64,000 nucleotides of DNA from the NCBI RefSeq assembly GCF_002259595.1, contig NZ_MWWU01000002.1, forward strand, positions 310,001 through 374,000. Reading direction: 5' to 3'. The translations under genes were made by a program, and so were the position numbers. The notes beneath the pieces are model-generated. The model ran no database searches, was not told the DNA's origin, and saw only the letters and a list, made by a program, of their open reading frames with translations. Each line of letters opens with the position of its first letter. Position 1 is the first letter of the stretch. This document shows positions 37,793 through 46,265 of the stretch, in pieces. The stretch comes from Aeriscardovia aeriphila. GTDB lineage: Bacteria; Actinomycetota; Actinomycetes; Actinomycetales; Bifidobacteriaceae.

Positions 37793-38312
37793 GCTCAACA
37801 CAAGTGCTGCAATAACCCCTGCTGCTGCAAGCCCAGTAGTCGCCGCAACCCCAGTAACCACCGGCGCTGACGAGGTGAATGACCTCATCCTCACCCGCCT
37901 AGCCGCCGTGCTGGGCCGCGGTTACGTCATCGAGCATGTGCCTGCCGGCGGTTCCTTGAGTCTGCTCAATTACTTGAAGATCGACCCTAGCGAAGAAACC
38001 GTTGTTATCGCGACGAATGTTGCCTCGCGCGCAGCAGGCCACGAGGATTTATTGGGTGTGCGCGTTGACGAGATCGACACGGATATGCTCGCTCTCTTCG
38101 CTCCTCACGCCATCATCGCCCGCGTTGAAGAAGGCAAACCGGTGCGTACTGTTGACCCAGTGTTACCCGCTCGCGTAGTCAACACGATTCGGTGTGTGAA
38201 CCCGCGCTGTGTGACACAGACAGAACCGTATTTGGATCAGGTTTTTGTGCTCGCAGATAAAAACCTCGGGGAGTACCGCTGCGAATATTGCTCAGCTGCC
38301 GCACAATTCTGA
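37785..38312 (+). CDS. pyrI: Aspartate carbamoyltransferase regulatory subunit
   Basis: 175 aa from the ATG at 37785; GGGAAG at 37771-37776 fits this start better than the ATG at 37779. It overlaps the pyrB end by eight bases. The first 25 residues are an Ala/Thr/Pro extension. The nucleotide domain (YVIEHVPAGGSLSLLNYLKID) is followed by the zinc domain with CVNPRC and YRCEYC, whose cysteines hold the contact with PyrB. It transmits CTP/ATP control. Confidence 0.95.
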   Translation: MSELNTSAAITPAAASPVVAATPVTTGADEVNDLILTRLAAVLGRGYVIEHVPAGGSLSLLNYLKIDPSEETVVIATNVASRAAGHEDLLGVRVDEIDTDMLALFAPHAIIARVEEGKPVRTVDPVLPARVVNTIRCVNPRCVTQTEPYLDQVFVLADKNLGEYRCEYCSAAAQF

Positions 38313-38393
38313 GGCTGAGCTACGTCGTAGTGATAATCTCGGTTTGTCCCGCCGAGGCCTGTCGCTAGACTAGTAAGGCTTAAAGGAGGAAGC

Positions 38394-39950
38394 ATGTCAT
38401 CTGTTTTTATGGGTTCCGTCCGCCTTGCCAACATCAAGGTGTGGGATACCGGCGAGATTATTGATATCATCGCGCAAACTCGCCACTCGCACCTCATTGG
38501 CGAAACCATCGACTGCACCGGAGTCACCGTCACCCCTGGCTTGGTTGACATGCACGTGCACTTCTTCGACCCAGGCAACACTCAGCGTGAGGATATTCGT
38601 TCCGGTTCTGCTGCTGCTTCTGCCGGCGGTTTCACGGATGTGGCAATGATGCCCGATACGCTTCCTGCTGCGGACGGCGAGCCGTTTATGGAGGGCCAGG
38701 CCAGCCGCGAGGAGCTGATTGGCCAAGGTTTCAGCTCGGTTTTGGATTACTGGCAGCGTTATGCTGACTCTTTTGACCCTAACCAGCCGATCGACTATTG
38801 CATGGTTGCGGCCGCTACCGTTGACCGGCAGGGTCGCCGCGTCTCGCGTGAGCGCATGTGGGAGCGTTTCCTGCGCGGTTCTGATTCGGTGAAGCGTTAT
38901 GGCCACCCGGTGGTTGCTTTGAGTGATGACCCTCGCGCGATCTCCGAGCGCATGCTGGATCGCGTGATGGAGTTGGCTCATGTCAATGATCTCGTGGTGA
39001 TGGACCATTGCGAAAACCACACGAGCGGCATGATCAATGAAGGCGAGCTTTCCCGTCGTCTCGGTGTGCCGGGTATTCCGGATTCTGCTGAGATTGATGT
39101 GATTCGTCGCGATATTGAATCCTGCCGTCGCACGGGTGCGCGCCTGCATTTGCAGCATGTCACCACTGCCGGTGGTTTTGACCTCATTCGTGAGGCCAAG
39201 CAGGAGGGCTTGCCAGTGACGTGTGAGACTGCTCCGCACTATTTCGCTTTGACGGATAAGGATGTGGAGCGTTATGGCGCGTATGCGAAGGTGAATCCGC
39301 CTCTGCGTTCGGCTGCTGACCGTCTGGCCACTTTGGAGGCTATTGCTGACGGCACGGTGGACGCGATTGCTACCGACCACACGCCTCTGACTTTGGCTGA
39401 CCGTCAGGCTCACGCGCTCTCTGCTTTGGATGGTATTTCTGGTTTGGAAACCTCGTACGCTCTGGCACACACTCTGCTGGTGACGACCGGTGTGATTGGT
39501 GACCGCCGTTTGGTGGAGTTGATGAGTTTGGGTCCTGCTCAGATTTTGGGTTTGAACCGCAACCGCATTTCGATGATGCTTACTCAGGACCCTGCTCTTG
39601 CTGCTCAGGAGAGCTTGAAGGCGTTGGCTACTCGCGTCACGGTGAACCCGGAGGCGTCGGAGACTTCCGATTTCGACCAGATTGCCGCTTCTTCACAGTC
39701 TGCTGGTCAGAAGGCTCACCGCGTGCTTGACCTCACTGATGGCCGTCACCAGCATGTGCGTTTGAGCTTGGTCGCGCCGAAGCAAAAGTGGAATATCGAT
39801 ACTCGCCGCTTCTTCTCCAACGGTCACAATTCGCCGTTTAATGGTTGGAAGGTTCACGGCATGCCGATTGCCACGATTATGGGCTCGCGTTTACACGATG
39901 TTGCTCAGCACATTCGCAACAAGGAAGCTCATGGTCGCTGGAATATCTAG
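38394..39950 (+). CDS. pyrC: Dihydroorotase
   Basis: 518 aa, AAAGGAGG RBS. It is an amidohydrolase-superfamily TIM barrel: DMHVHFFDPG (metal H-x-H), DHCENH, HLQHVTTAGG, CETAPHYFALTD, and AIATDHTPLT (catalytic Asp). It is type I like other Gram-positive PyrC but longer, with about 60 extra residues near the C-terminus around TRVTVNPEASETSDFDQIAASSQSAG. It is the last recognisable gene of the pyrBIC unit: pyrF, pyrK and pyrD do not follow. A dispersed octamer (38331-38338) sits between pyrI and pyrC. Confidence 0.95.
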   Translation: MSSVFMGSVRLANIKVWDTGEIIDIIAQTRHSHLIGETIDCTGVTVTPGLVDMHVHFFDPGNTQREDIRSGSAAASAGGFTDVAMMPDTLPAADGEPFMEGQASREELIGQGFSSVLDYWQRYADSFDPNQPIDYCMVAAATVDRQGRRVSRERMWERFLRGSDSVKRYGHPVVALSDDPRAISERMLDRVMELAHVNDLVVMDHCENHTSGMINEGELSRRLGVPGIPDSAEIDVIRRDIESCRRTGARLHLQHVTTAGGFDLIREAKQEGLPVTCETAPHYFALTDKDVERYGAYAKVNPPLRSAADRLATLEAIADGTVDAIATDHTPLTLADRQAHALSALDGISGLETSYALAHTLLVTTGVIGDRRLVELMSLGPAQILGLNRNRISMMLTQDPALAAQESLKALATRVTVNPEASETSDFDQIAASSQSAGQKAHRVLDLTDGRHQHVRLSLVAPKQKWNIDTRRFFSNGHNSPFNGWKVHGMPIATIMGSRLHDVAQHIRNKEAHGRWNI

Positions 39951-39972
39951 TATTTCGAGTTGAGAAAGTCTC

Positions 39973-40015
39973 TGGGGTGCAGGCAAGCATGATTTTTCCA
40001 TGAGCCTGTATCCCA
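39973..40015. terminator. Hairpin after pyrC
   Basis: A 12-base imperfect stem (TGGGGTGCAGGC, 39973-39984; GCCTGTATCCCA, 40004-40015, two G-T pairs) with an inner CATG/CATG. It lies between pyrC and the convergent ORF; no strong T-run is present. Confidence 0.55.
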
Positions 40016-40023
40016 AAGTTATA

Positions 40024-40569
40024 TTATACAGATTCGATTTTCCGTTTCACTGCGGCAGGTGTTTCATCCGACCAATCTTCCTCAACTTGGGCAACGGTAA
40101 TGATACTGTCTAGCGGAATGCTCGATATCTTTGGTATAAGCATCTCGCTGAAGATTCCAGTTGTACTTATGTATAGGTTTTCTTTTTCAGTCGAGAAAAT
40201 TAAACCGTGAGATTGCTTAATGCGGAATGGAGTTGAGGAAAATGAAATATCATCATCAACAATCTCAACTCCTTTTATTGCACCATAGAGTGCATATTTA
40301 TTAAGAGGCTGTGCCCCCTGGATTGGTACTTTTTCTTCTCTCCTGAAGACAGAGACTCGCAAACGTGGAATCTGCTCGATTTCATCAAAGTATGGTGTAT
40401 CTTCTTCATAGTTTGTTACTACGATAAGATGGTTTTCCGTTTCCACGTCGATGCGCCCATAGGTGTATCTCTTCTGATCAAGCGAGTCACAAGAGATTGA
40501 GCAGAGTCGCTCTCTCCTTAGTGCATGCAAGTTATTCCTCGCGATCAGTGGAATTGTTGTATCAATCAT
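40024..40569 (-). CDS. Orphan protein of unknown function, AT-richer than its surroundings
   Basis: 181 aa, hydrophilic and acidic, with no signal peptide or membrane segment. It starts MIDTTIPLIARNN and ends AAVKRKIESV. Predicted strands (RLRVSVFRREE, KYALYGAIKGVEIVDD, ITVAQVEEDW) suggest an all-beta or alpha/beta fold. Its base composition and codons (many ATA, TTT, AAA, AGA) differ clearly from the GC-rich genes on both sides, and no RBS is obvious. It sits where the rest of the pyr operon might be expected. This fits recent gain by transfer, for example an immunity-like cargo protein, but I have no direct evidence for function. Confidence 0.6.
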   Translation of the reverse strand: MIDTTIPLIARNNLHALRRERLCSISCDSLDQKRYTYGRIDVETENHLIVVTNYEEDTPYFDEIEQIPRLRVSVFRREEKVPIQGAQPLNKYALYGAIKGVEIVDDDISFSSTPFRIKQSHGLIFSTEKENLYISTTGIFSEMLIPKISSIPLDSIITVAQVEEDWSDETPAAVKRKIESV

Positions 40570-40587
40570 GATTCAACTGACGAGGAA

Positions 40588-41934
40588 TTAGTGTTGAGAA
40601 TTCTGATGGCGCTGGTCGCGGCGCTTCCTGCTCTGCTCATCCACCGGGTCGATTTCATCGTCTTCTGGACGGAAGAACACGGAACCAGCTTCCGTAGAAG
40701 CAAGGTCCATCAGGTTCTCAGCGGAATCTTCAGAAACGCGAGCGCGCTCGTCAGCGCCAATCTTTGCGCTCACCCCGCCCAGAGCACTCGAACCAGCAGC
40801 GGTACCCACCACAGAGCCCAAAGTTGCGTTATCACCGGGCTCTTGCGGTACACGCGCCGGCTGCATTTGTGTGCCCGAACTTGCTTGAGAAGGCGAACCT
40901 GAACGCGGTGCCAGTAAGTGGTCGACGACTTCGGCTTCCGTTAATCTTCCTGTAGCCGAATTATGAACCATCGCCGCACTCTTCTCTTTGAGCTCGGCGA
41001 CCAAAGTCTTCGGGTCAATCAGCTTGTAACCCTTACGAACGATGATGTGCTGCAAATGCTTGAGGTAGTTCACGGCACCTTCAGAAAGCTGAGTGCGCTG
41101 AGGCTTAATCCAGCCGATAATCATCGTGCGGTCCGTATCCAAACGCACAGTCGCCACTTTATCGGGGTTCAAATCCTCATTATCAATGCCAGTCGAAATA
41201 GTGTAAGCGTTCACAGTCTGGATAAGGTTGAGCATGGAAGCGCGGTCAGAAATCGTAATGACCTTGCTCGGCTTATTCGGCCAGATTGCCTCTTCAGCGA
41301 AGAAGAGAGATGAATCATCGCCCTGTTCGTACTTGATGAACGGGTAGTCGCGCAACTCGTCCAAGCTCACGCGGTCTCGGTCGGCCAGCGGATTGTTCGA
41401 GGAAAGGAACACGTGCAAATTCGCGCGGAAGAGAGGGTAGAAGGTCAAGTGCTTGGTGCGCAGCATGCGAGTGATGATGTCGCGGTTGTATTCGCTCAGG
41501 TACAGGATGCCGATGTCCGAGCGCATCTGTGCCACTTGCTCGATGATGTCGCGAGTAGTGGTTTCGCGCAGTGCCACCTCATACGATTCTGTGCGCTCGG
41601 TTCTCAACTGCTCAGCCAAAGCCTCCAAAGCGAACATGAAGTGCTGAGTGGAGATCGTGCACAGTTGGTTGCGTCCGCTCTTTTTGAGGAAGCGGTCTTC
41701 GATCATGCTGGCCTGCTCGACGAGCTGGCGAGCGTAGACCAAGAAGTGTGCGCCTTCCGAGGTCAGGGAGATTCCCTGGTGGGAGCGTTGGAAAATGGAG
41801 AACCCTAATTCTTCTTCGAGGTCGCGAACTTGTGCAGAAAGGGTTGGCTGGGAAATATAGAGATCCCTGGCCGCCTCGTTCATGCTTCCGGCTTCGACGA
41901 TCTTGATGATGTACTGCAATTGCAGAAGGGTCAT
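40588..41934 (-). CDS. LysR-family transcription regulator with a long C-terminal extension
   Basis: 448 aa from the ATG at 41934 (GGGAGCAGGA upstream); the frame extends further but lacks an RBS. The HTH is residues 1-60 (LQYIIKIVEAGSMNEAARDLYISQPTLSAQVRDLEEELGFSIF), followed by a type 2 periplasmic-binding effector domain (about 90-300). The HTH resembles the CysB/CmbR branch that controls sulfur genes, but the ligand cannot be read. A C-terminal extension of about 150 residues (Ser/Gly/Ala/Asp-rich, ending in a basic RKRRDQR segment) is not part of the family. There is only one Cys in the effector domain, so it is not OxyR-like. Confidence 0.88.
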   Translation of the reverse strand: MTLLQLQYIIKIVEAGSMNEAARDLYISQPTLSAQVRDLEEELGFSIFQRSHQGISLTSEGAHFLVYARQLVEQASMIEDRFLKKSGRNQLCTISTQHFMFALEALAEQLRTERTESYEVALRETTTRDIIEQVAQMRSDIGILYLSEYNRDIITRMLRTKHLTFYPLFRANLHVFLSSNNPLADRDRVSLDELRDYPFIKYEQGDDSSLFFAEEAIWPNKPSKVITISDRASMLNLIQTVNAYTISTGIDNEDLNPDKVATVRLDTDRTMIIGWIKPQRTQLSEGAVNYLKHLQHIIVRKGYKLIDPKTLVAELKEKSAAMVHNSATGRLTEAEVVDHLLAPRSGSPSQASSGTQMQPARVPQEPGDNATLGSVVGTAAGSSALGGVSAKIGADERARVSEDSAENLMDLASTEAGSVFFRPEDDEIDPVDEQSRKRRDQRHQNSQH

Positions 41935-42028
41935 TCCTGCTCCCTCTCGAGACACTTTTCTCCATAGATTACAGCATTCTTGTGAACACGTTATTACTCG
42001 GTGAAATGCCTGTCGGTATGAGGGCGCA

Positions 42029-42150
42029 CACCGTACAAGCCCCTGAGGTGCGTAGGTTGCTGGGGGGGGGTAAACTCCATCGCGCAAATACTCGCCGTAT
42101 AAGCCCTGACGTGAGGGGGCTTGCGGGGGGGGGGCTACTCCATCGTCACC
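42029..42150. repeat. Duplicated segment with two poly-G tracts between lysR and the ABC-F gene
   Basis: Two related segments, each running GTA(C/T)AAGCCC...TTGC(T)-poly-G-...ACTCCATCG. The G tracts are 9 bases (42062-42070) and 10 bases (42125-42134). The second abuts the stop codon of the ABC-F gene. Such long homopolymers occur nowhere else in the window. Confidence 0.75.
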
Positions 42151-43736
42151 AGCTCAAGGTAGGAATCATCCCACAAATCCTCATCACCATCGGGCAGCAA
42201 CAGCACACGCTCCGGGCGCAAAGCCTCCACAGCACCCTGATCGTGGGTCACCAAAACAATCGCACCCTCATACTTGGAAATAGCAGAGAGAATCTGATCG
42301 CGCGACTGCGGATCCAAGTTGTTGGTCGGCTCATCGAGCAGCAGAACATTAGCCTTCGACGTCACCAAAGTGGCCAGTGCTAATCTTGTTTTCTCACCAC
42401 CAGAAAGCACCGAGGTAGGCTTATCAGCGTCTTCACCCGAGAAGAGGAAAGAGCCCAAAATAGTGCGCGTCTGCGTGTTATCCAACTCAGGAGCCACATG
42501 CTGCAGATTCTCCAACACCGTGGCGTCATTATCCAAAGTGTCGTGTTCCTGAGCGAAATAGCCAATTTTGCAGCCATGCCCGTAAATCACTTCACCGGAA
42601 TCCGTCTGCTCCTGGCCAGCCAAAATACGTAAAGTCGTCGTCTTACCGGCGCCGTTATAGCCCAAGATTACCACCCTGGAACCGCGGTCAATCGCCAAAT
42701 CAATTCCAGTAAACACTTCGTTGGAGCCGAAGCTCTTGGAAATATTCTTGGCCATGATCGGCGTACGGCCAACCGGAGCTGGGGTAGGGAAGCGCAAATC
42801 AGCTACTTTCTCTGCCTTCTCCACCGGCTGAGTCTCGGCCAACAGCTTTTCAGCGCGACGAATCATCTGCTGAGCAGCCACAGCCTTCGTTGCCTTCGCG
42901 TGCAAGCGGATGCCTTCCTTCATCAAACGCTCCGCCTTCTTCTGAGCAACCTCACGCTCACGGCGAATGCGCTCCTCATCGGCGGCACGCTGCTTCAAAT
43001 ACGCCGACCAACCCAAGTTATACACGGTGATCGTTGCCGTGCGAGCATCCAAATGCCACACACGATTCACCGTTTCATCCAGCAGCTCAGTGGAGTGGGA
43101 AATGACGAGGAAACCACCCGGGTAGTTTTGCAAGAAGCGCTTCAACCATTCAATAGAATCCGCATCCAGATGGTTCGTCGGCTCATCCAAAATCAAGGTA
43201 TCCGCATCCGAGAAAAGAATGCGCGCCAACTCAATACGCCTACGCTGACCGCCGGAAAGAGTACCCAAAGGCTGGCGAAGAGTGCTCTCCTCAAGCCCCA
43301 AAGCCATACCCATCTTGATAGCCTCTGACTGAGCGGCATAGCCACCCGCATTGTCAAATTCAGCCAGAGTGCGGTCGTAGCGGTTCATCGCCTTTTCCAT
43401 CACGGCAGGGTCAGAGGAGGTCATCTCCTTCTCCGTCTTACGAAGGCGCTTCAAAAGATTACCAATATCGCGTGCATCCATAATGCGATCCAAAGCCATC
43501 TGCTGCGCATCGCCTACGTGCGTCGACTGCGGAAGGTAACCCAACTTGCCCGAAACATGAACAAAACCGGAAGCAGGCAGCATATCACCAGTGATGACGC
43601 GGGTCAGCGTCGTTTTGCCAGCACCGTTGCGGCCAACCAAACCCACGTGATCTCCCTTGGCAATATGGAAATTCATAGGAGCAAGCAGCTGACGTGCTCC
43701 GATACGGATTTCCAAATTCTGCGCTTCGATTCCCAC
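42135..43736 (-). CDS. ABC-F family ATPase
   Basis: 533 aa, GTG start with AGGAAAA upstream. Two soluble ABC domains without membrane segments: Walker A GRNGAGKTT and GYNGAGKTT, signatures LSGGQRRRIELARIL and LSGGEKTRLALATLV, and LDEPTNHLD and LDEPTNNLD. The ~80-residue linker between them (RRIRREREVAQKKAERLMKEG region) is Lys/Glu-rich, as in ABC-F proteins that enter the ribosomal E site. It acts in translation, either housekeeping or antibiotic protection; which cannot be told by eye. The gene is divergent from pyruvate oxidase. Confidence 0.93.
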   Translation of the reverse strand: MGIEAQNLEIRIGARQLLAPMNFHIAKGDHVGLVGRNGAGKTTLTRVITGDMLPASGFVHVSGKLGYLPQSTHVGDAQQMALDRIMDARDIGNLLKRLRKTEKEMTSSDPAVMEKAMNRYDRTLAEFDNAGGYAAQSEAIKMGMALGLEESTLRQPLGTLSGGQRRRIELARILFSDADTLILDEPTNHLDADSIEWLKRFLQNYPGGFLVISHSTELLDETVNRVWHLDARTATITVYNLGWSAYLKQRAADEERIRREREVAQKKAERLMKEGIRLHAKATKAVAAQQMIRRAEKLLAETQPVEKAEKVADLRFPTPAPVGRTPIMAKNISKSFGSNEVFTGIDLAIDRGSRVVILGYNGAGKTTTLRILAGQEQTDSGEVIYGHGCKIGYFAQEHDTLDNDATVLENLQHVAPELDNTQTRTILGSFLFSGEDADKPTSVLSGGEKTRLALATLVTSKANVLLLDEPTNNLDPQSRDQILSAISKYEGAIVLVTHDQGAVEALRPERVLLLPDGDEDLWDDSYLELVTME

Positions 43737-43987
43737 TTTTCCTCATTTCCGTGCACTTGTTTCGCCCCAACAGCCTAGCCGATAGAAAGGACGGGAGTGG
43801 GAGGAGAGGTGTGCGCGAGAAACGCAAGAAAAACAGGAAAATCTCTGTGGGTTACGCGCCAAGCGATTTTCTACTGGAGGTGATTGTCCACGCGATAACA
43901 TGAGTCGAAGGCACTGAAAAGTGCAGGCTTTCGCTTGCGCTCACAGTATCAACTGAGAGAGCCCCGTCAATGCTGACAGGAGAAATT

Positions 43988-45799
43988 ATGACTGAAGAAA
44001 AGAAGACAGTTCCAGCCTCTGTCGCCATGCTCAAGGTTCTTGAGGCATGGGGTGTCAAGAACGTTTATGGTTACCCAGGTGGTTCCTTCAACTCCACCAT
44101 GAACGCTCTGGACTTGGAGAAGGACAATATTAACTACGTTCAAATTCGTCACGAGCAGGTGGGTGCTTTGGCAGCAGCCGCTCATGCCAAGCTGACTGGT
44201 GAAATCGGCGTGTGCTTCGGCTCTGCTGGCCCAGGTGCTGTGAACCTTCTCAACGGCTTGTATGACGCTCGCGAGGATCATGCTCCTGTTCTTGCACTTG
44301 TTGGTCAGGTTCCTCACACCAACATGAACTACAACTACTTCCAGGAGTTCTCTGAGCTGCCAATGTTCTCCGATGTGGCTTGCTATAACCGCACCGTGAT
44401 GACTGCTGAGAGCCTTCCTTACGTCGTTGACAAGGCAATCCGCGAGGCTTACCGCAACCGTGGTGTCGCCGTCGTCATCATTCCAAACGATTTCGGCTAT
44501 GTTCAGATTCCTGACGAGCCATACGCTTCCGTCACCGTCGATGACAAGCCAGCTCCACTGCCAGTGGCAACCGATGATGAGGTGAGCCGCTTCCTCGAGC
44601 TCGTCAAGAAGGCAAAGCGTCCAGTCTTCCACGTTGGTTCTGGTATCAAGGGCAACGCCGATCTGCTCATGAAGCTTTCCGAGAAGCTGCAGATTCCAGT
44701 CACCATCACTGGTTTGGCCAAAGGCCTCGTCCCAGACGACTTCCCAGCAAACCTCGGCACTTTGAACCGTGCTGCAAGCAAGGCTGCTGATGAGGTGTTC
44801 GCTTCTGCTGATCTCGTGATCGCACTGGGCGCTGACTTCCCATTCGCCAACCTCGTCTACCGCACTCATCCATTTACCTTCGTCCAGATCGACGCCGAGC
44901 GTGCACAGTTCGGCCGTCACCACTTCCTGGATATGGGTATTTGGTCTGATTCGGGTGCCTTCTTGCAGAAGGCTCTCGACATGAGCACCCCAGCTGAGCC
45001 AAGCGGCTTCTACCAGGCAGCTGTTGAGGATATGAAGGGTTGGAAGGAATACCTGACTGGCCTGATGAACAAGGCTGACGGTCCACTCGAGTACGAGCAG
45101 ATTTATCGCGAGATCAACCGCGTCTCTGATCCAAACGCAGTGTACGGCATCGACGTTGGTGATAACATCATCAACTCCTTCCGCTTCCTCAACCTCACCA
45201 AGGATAAGAAGTGGACGATTTCCGCACTCTTCGCCACCATGGGTTACGGCGTTCCGGCTGCTATCGCAGGTAAGCTCGCCTTCCCAGACCGCCAGGTGTT
45301 CAACATCTCTGGTGATGGCGCCTTCTCCATGGTGATGCAGGATCTGCTCACCGAGGTGAAGTACAACTTGCCAATCATCAACATCGTCACCTCCAACGCC
45401 GCTCTGGGCTTCATTCGCTCCGAGCAGGAGGATGTCAAGATGAACTTCTCCGGCATCGATCTGCTTGACGCTGACTACGCCAAGGTTGCTGAGGCAATGG
45501 GTGTTGTTGGCATCACCGTTCGTACTTTGGACGAACTGGTTCCAGCATTCGATAAGGCTGTGGAAGTCACGAAGTCTGGCCGTCCAGTCCTGCTCGATTG
45601 CAAGATCACCAAGAAGCGTGGTCTGCCAGTTGAGGAGCTGGAGATTTCGTGGAAGGATGGCAAGGCTGTGGAGACCGTGTCTCAGGCATATCAGGACACC
45701 CATAAGCCGATGAGCGTGGAAGAGTTCTTCGAGTCCTATGATGGCTCTGCACTCAAGCCACTGCCATACTACTTCGAGAAGTTTGGCGTCACTGAGTGA
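43988..45799 (+). CDS. Pyruvate oxidase (phosphate-dependent, H2O2-forming)
   Basis: 603 aa from the ATG at 43988 (GGAG upstream), the same length as I recall for Lactobacillus plantarum Pox. It is a ThDP/FAD enzyme: YGYPGGSFNSTMNAL, the RHEQVGALAAAAHAKLTG block with the catalytic Glu, FGSAGPGAVNLLNGLYDAREDHAPVLALVGQ, the NYNYFQEFSEL segment, and a C-terminal ThDP fold with GDGAFSMVMQDLLTEVKYNLPIINIVTSNAALGFI. The close block-by-block match to lactobacillary Pox separates it from acetolactate synthase and oxalyl-CoA decarboxylase. It converts pyruvate, phosphate and O2 to acetyl-phosphate, CO2 and H2O2. Codon use is that of a highly expressed gene. A convergent NADH oxidase follows. Confidence 0.9.
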   Translation: MTEEKKTVPASVAMLKVLEAWGVKNVYGYPGGSFNSTMNALDLEKDNINYVQIRHEQVGALAAAAHAKLTGEIGVCFGSAGPGAVNLLNGLYDAREDHAPVLALVGQVPHTNMNYNYFQEFSELPMFSDVACYNRTVMTAESLPYVVDKAIREAYRNRGVAVVIIPNDFGYVQIPDEPYASVTVDDKPAPLPVATDDEVSRFLELVKKAKRPVFHVGSGIKGNADLLMKLSEKLQIPVTITGLAKGLVPDDFPANLGTLNRAASKAADEVFASADLVIALGADFPFANLVYRTHPFTFVQIDAERAQFGRHHFLDMGIWSDSGAFLQKALDMSTPAEPSGFYQAAVEDMKGWKEYLTGLMNKADGPLEYEQIYREINRVSDPNAVYGIDVGDNIINSFRFLNLTKDKKWTISALFATMGYGVPAAIAGKLAFPDRQVFNISGDGAFSMVMQDLLTEVKYNLPIINIVTSNAALGFIRSEQEDVKMNFSGIDLLDADYAKVAEAMGVVGITVRTLDELVPAFDKAVEVTKSGRPVLLDCKITKKRGLPVEELEISWKDGKAVETVSQAYQDTHKPMSVEEFFESYDGSALKPLPYYFEKFGVTE

Positions 45800-45994
45800 G
45801 TCAAAGTTCAAGTTTCGAGTTCTGGCCGGCGTCTCATTGTAGCCGGCCAGTAGCTCACAAGCTTCCTCGGGAGGCTCTCAGTACAGTCGGTTGATGCGCG
45901 AGTTTCATGAGCTTTGTGGTGTAAGCGCAGTGTAGTTTCATCATTGCGCAGTGTCTCACTGCAGGATGCGAATGTTCTTGAGCATTAACTGACG

Positions 45995-46033
45995 AATGGC
46001 GTGTGATGGTTTTCATCACGCGCCATTTTTTGT
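45995..46033 (+). terminator. Terminator of pyruvate oxidase
   Basis: AATGGCGTGTGATG (45995-46008) pairs with CATCACGCGCCATT (46014-46027, one T-G pair), then TTTTTG. It lies about 200 bases after the stop, beyond a first hairpin at 45822-45850. Confidence 0.85.
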
Positions 46034-46143
46034 TGCTGGGCGTTCGCTGTGTTCCTGTCGCCCGTCTGGTTTGCATCCGCTTTGTGTAGCGCCGATCTGA
46101 GGATGTGCTCGCTGTGTACATTACTCGTTTCGGGCATAGAAAA

Positions 46144-46175
46144 GGGCCTATCTCGCAGGAGATAGGCCCAAAATT
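46144..46175. terminator. NADH oxidase terminator (bidirectional shape)
   Basis: GGGCCTATCTC (46144-46154), GCAG loop, GAGATAGGCCC (46159-46169). It is followed by TTTTCT on the minus strand and AAAATTTTTT on the plus strand. Confidence 0.85.
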
Positions 46176-46265
46176 TTTTGGCTCACAGTCGGTGAACTGA
46201 GTTCACGCTCTGCGCTCGCTCACGCTCAGCCACTCGGCAGATTAGCCGCGCAGCTGTTCAGCTAC

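Larger units (their letters stand above)
45800..46265. other. Convergent gap between pyruvate oxidase and NADH oxidase
   Basis: 466 bases with three hairpins. CTGGCCGGC/GCCGGCCAG at 45822-45850 has no T-run; the terminators at 45995-46033 and 46144-46175 are entered separately. The stretch between them has no supportable ORF. Near 45926 and 45949 GCGCAGTGT is repeated. Confidence 0.5.

Noticed and set aside
40588-41934. OxyR-type peroxide regulator next to the oxidase block
   Set aside because: The effector domain has only one Cys and no C-x8-C pair; the HTH is closer to the CysB/CmbR branch.
43737-43987. Riboswitch (TPP or other) in the pyruvate oxidase leader
   Set aside because: The CTGAG-like pieces are there by chance; the full TPP core and a paired P1 stem are absent.
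43967-45811. 614-codon open frame antisense to pyruvate oxidase
   Set aside because: The high Leu/Val/His/Asp/Glu content is what results from reading a codon-biased gene backwards; the sense frame has full family motifs.
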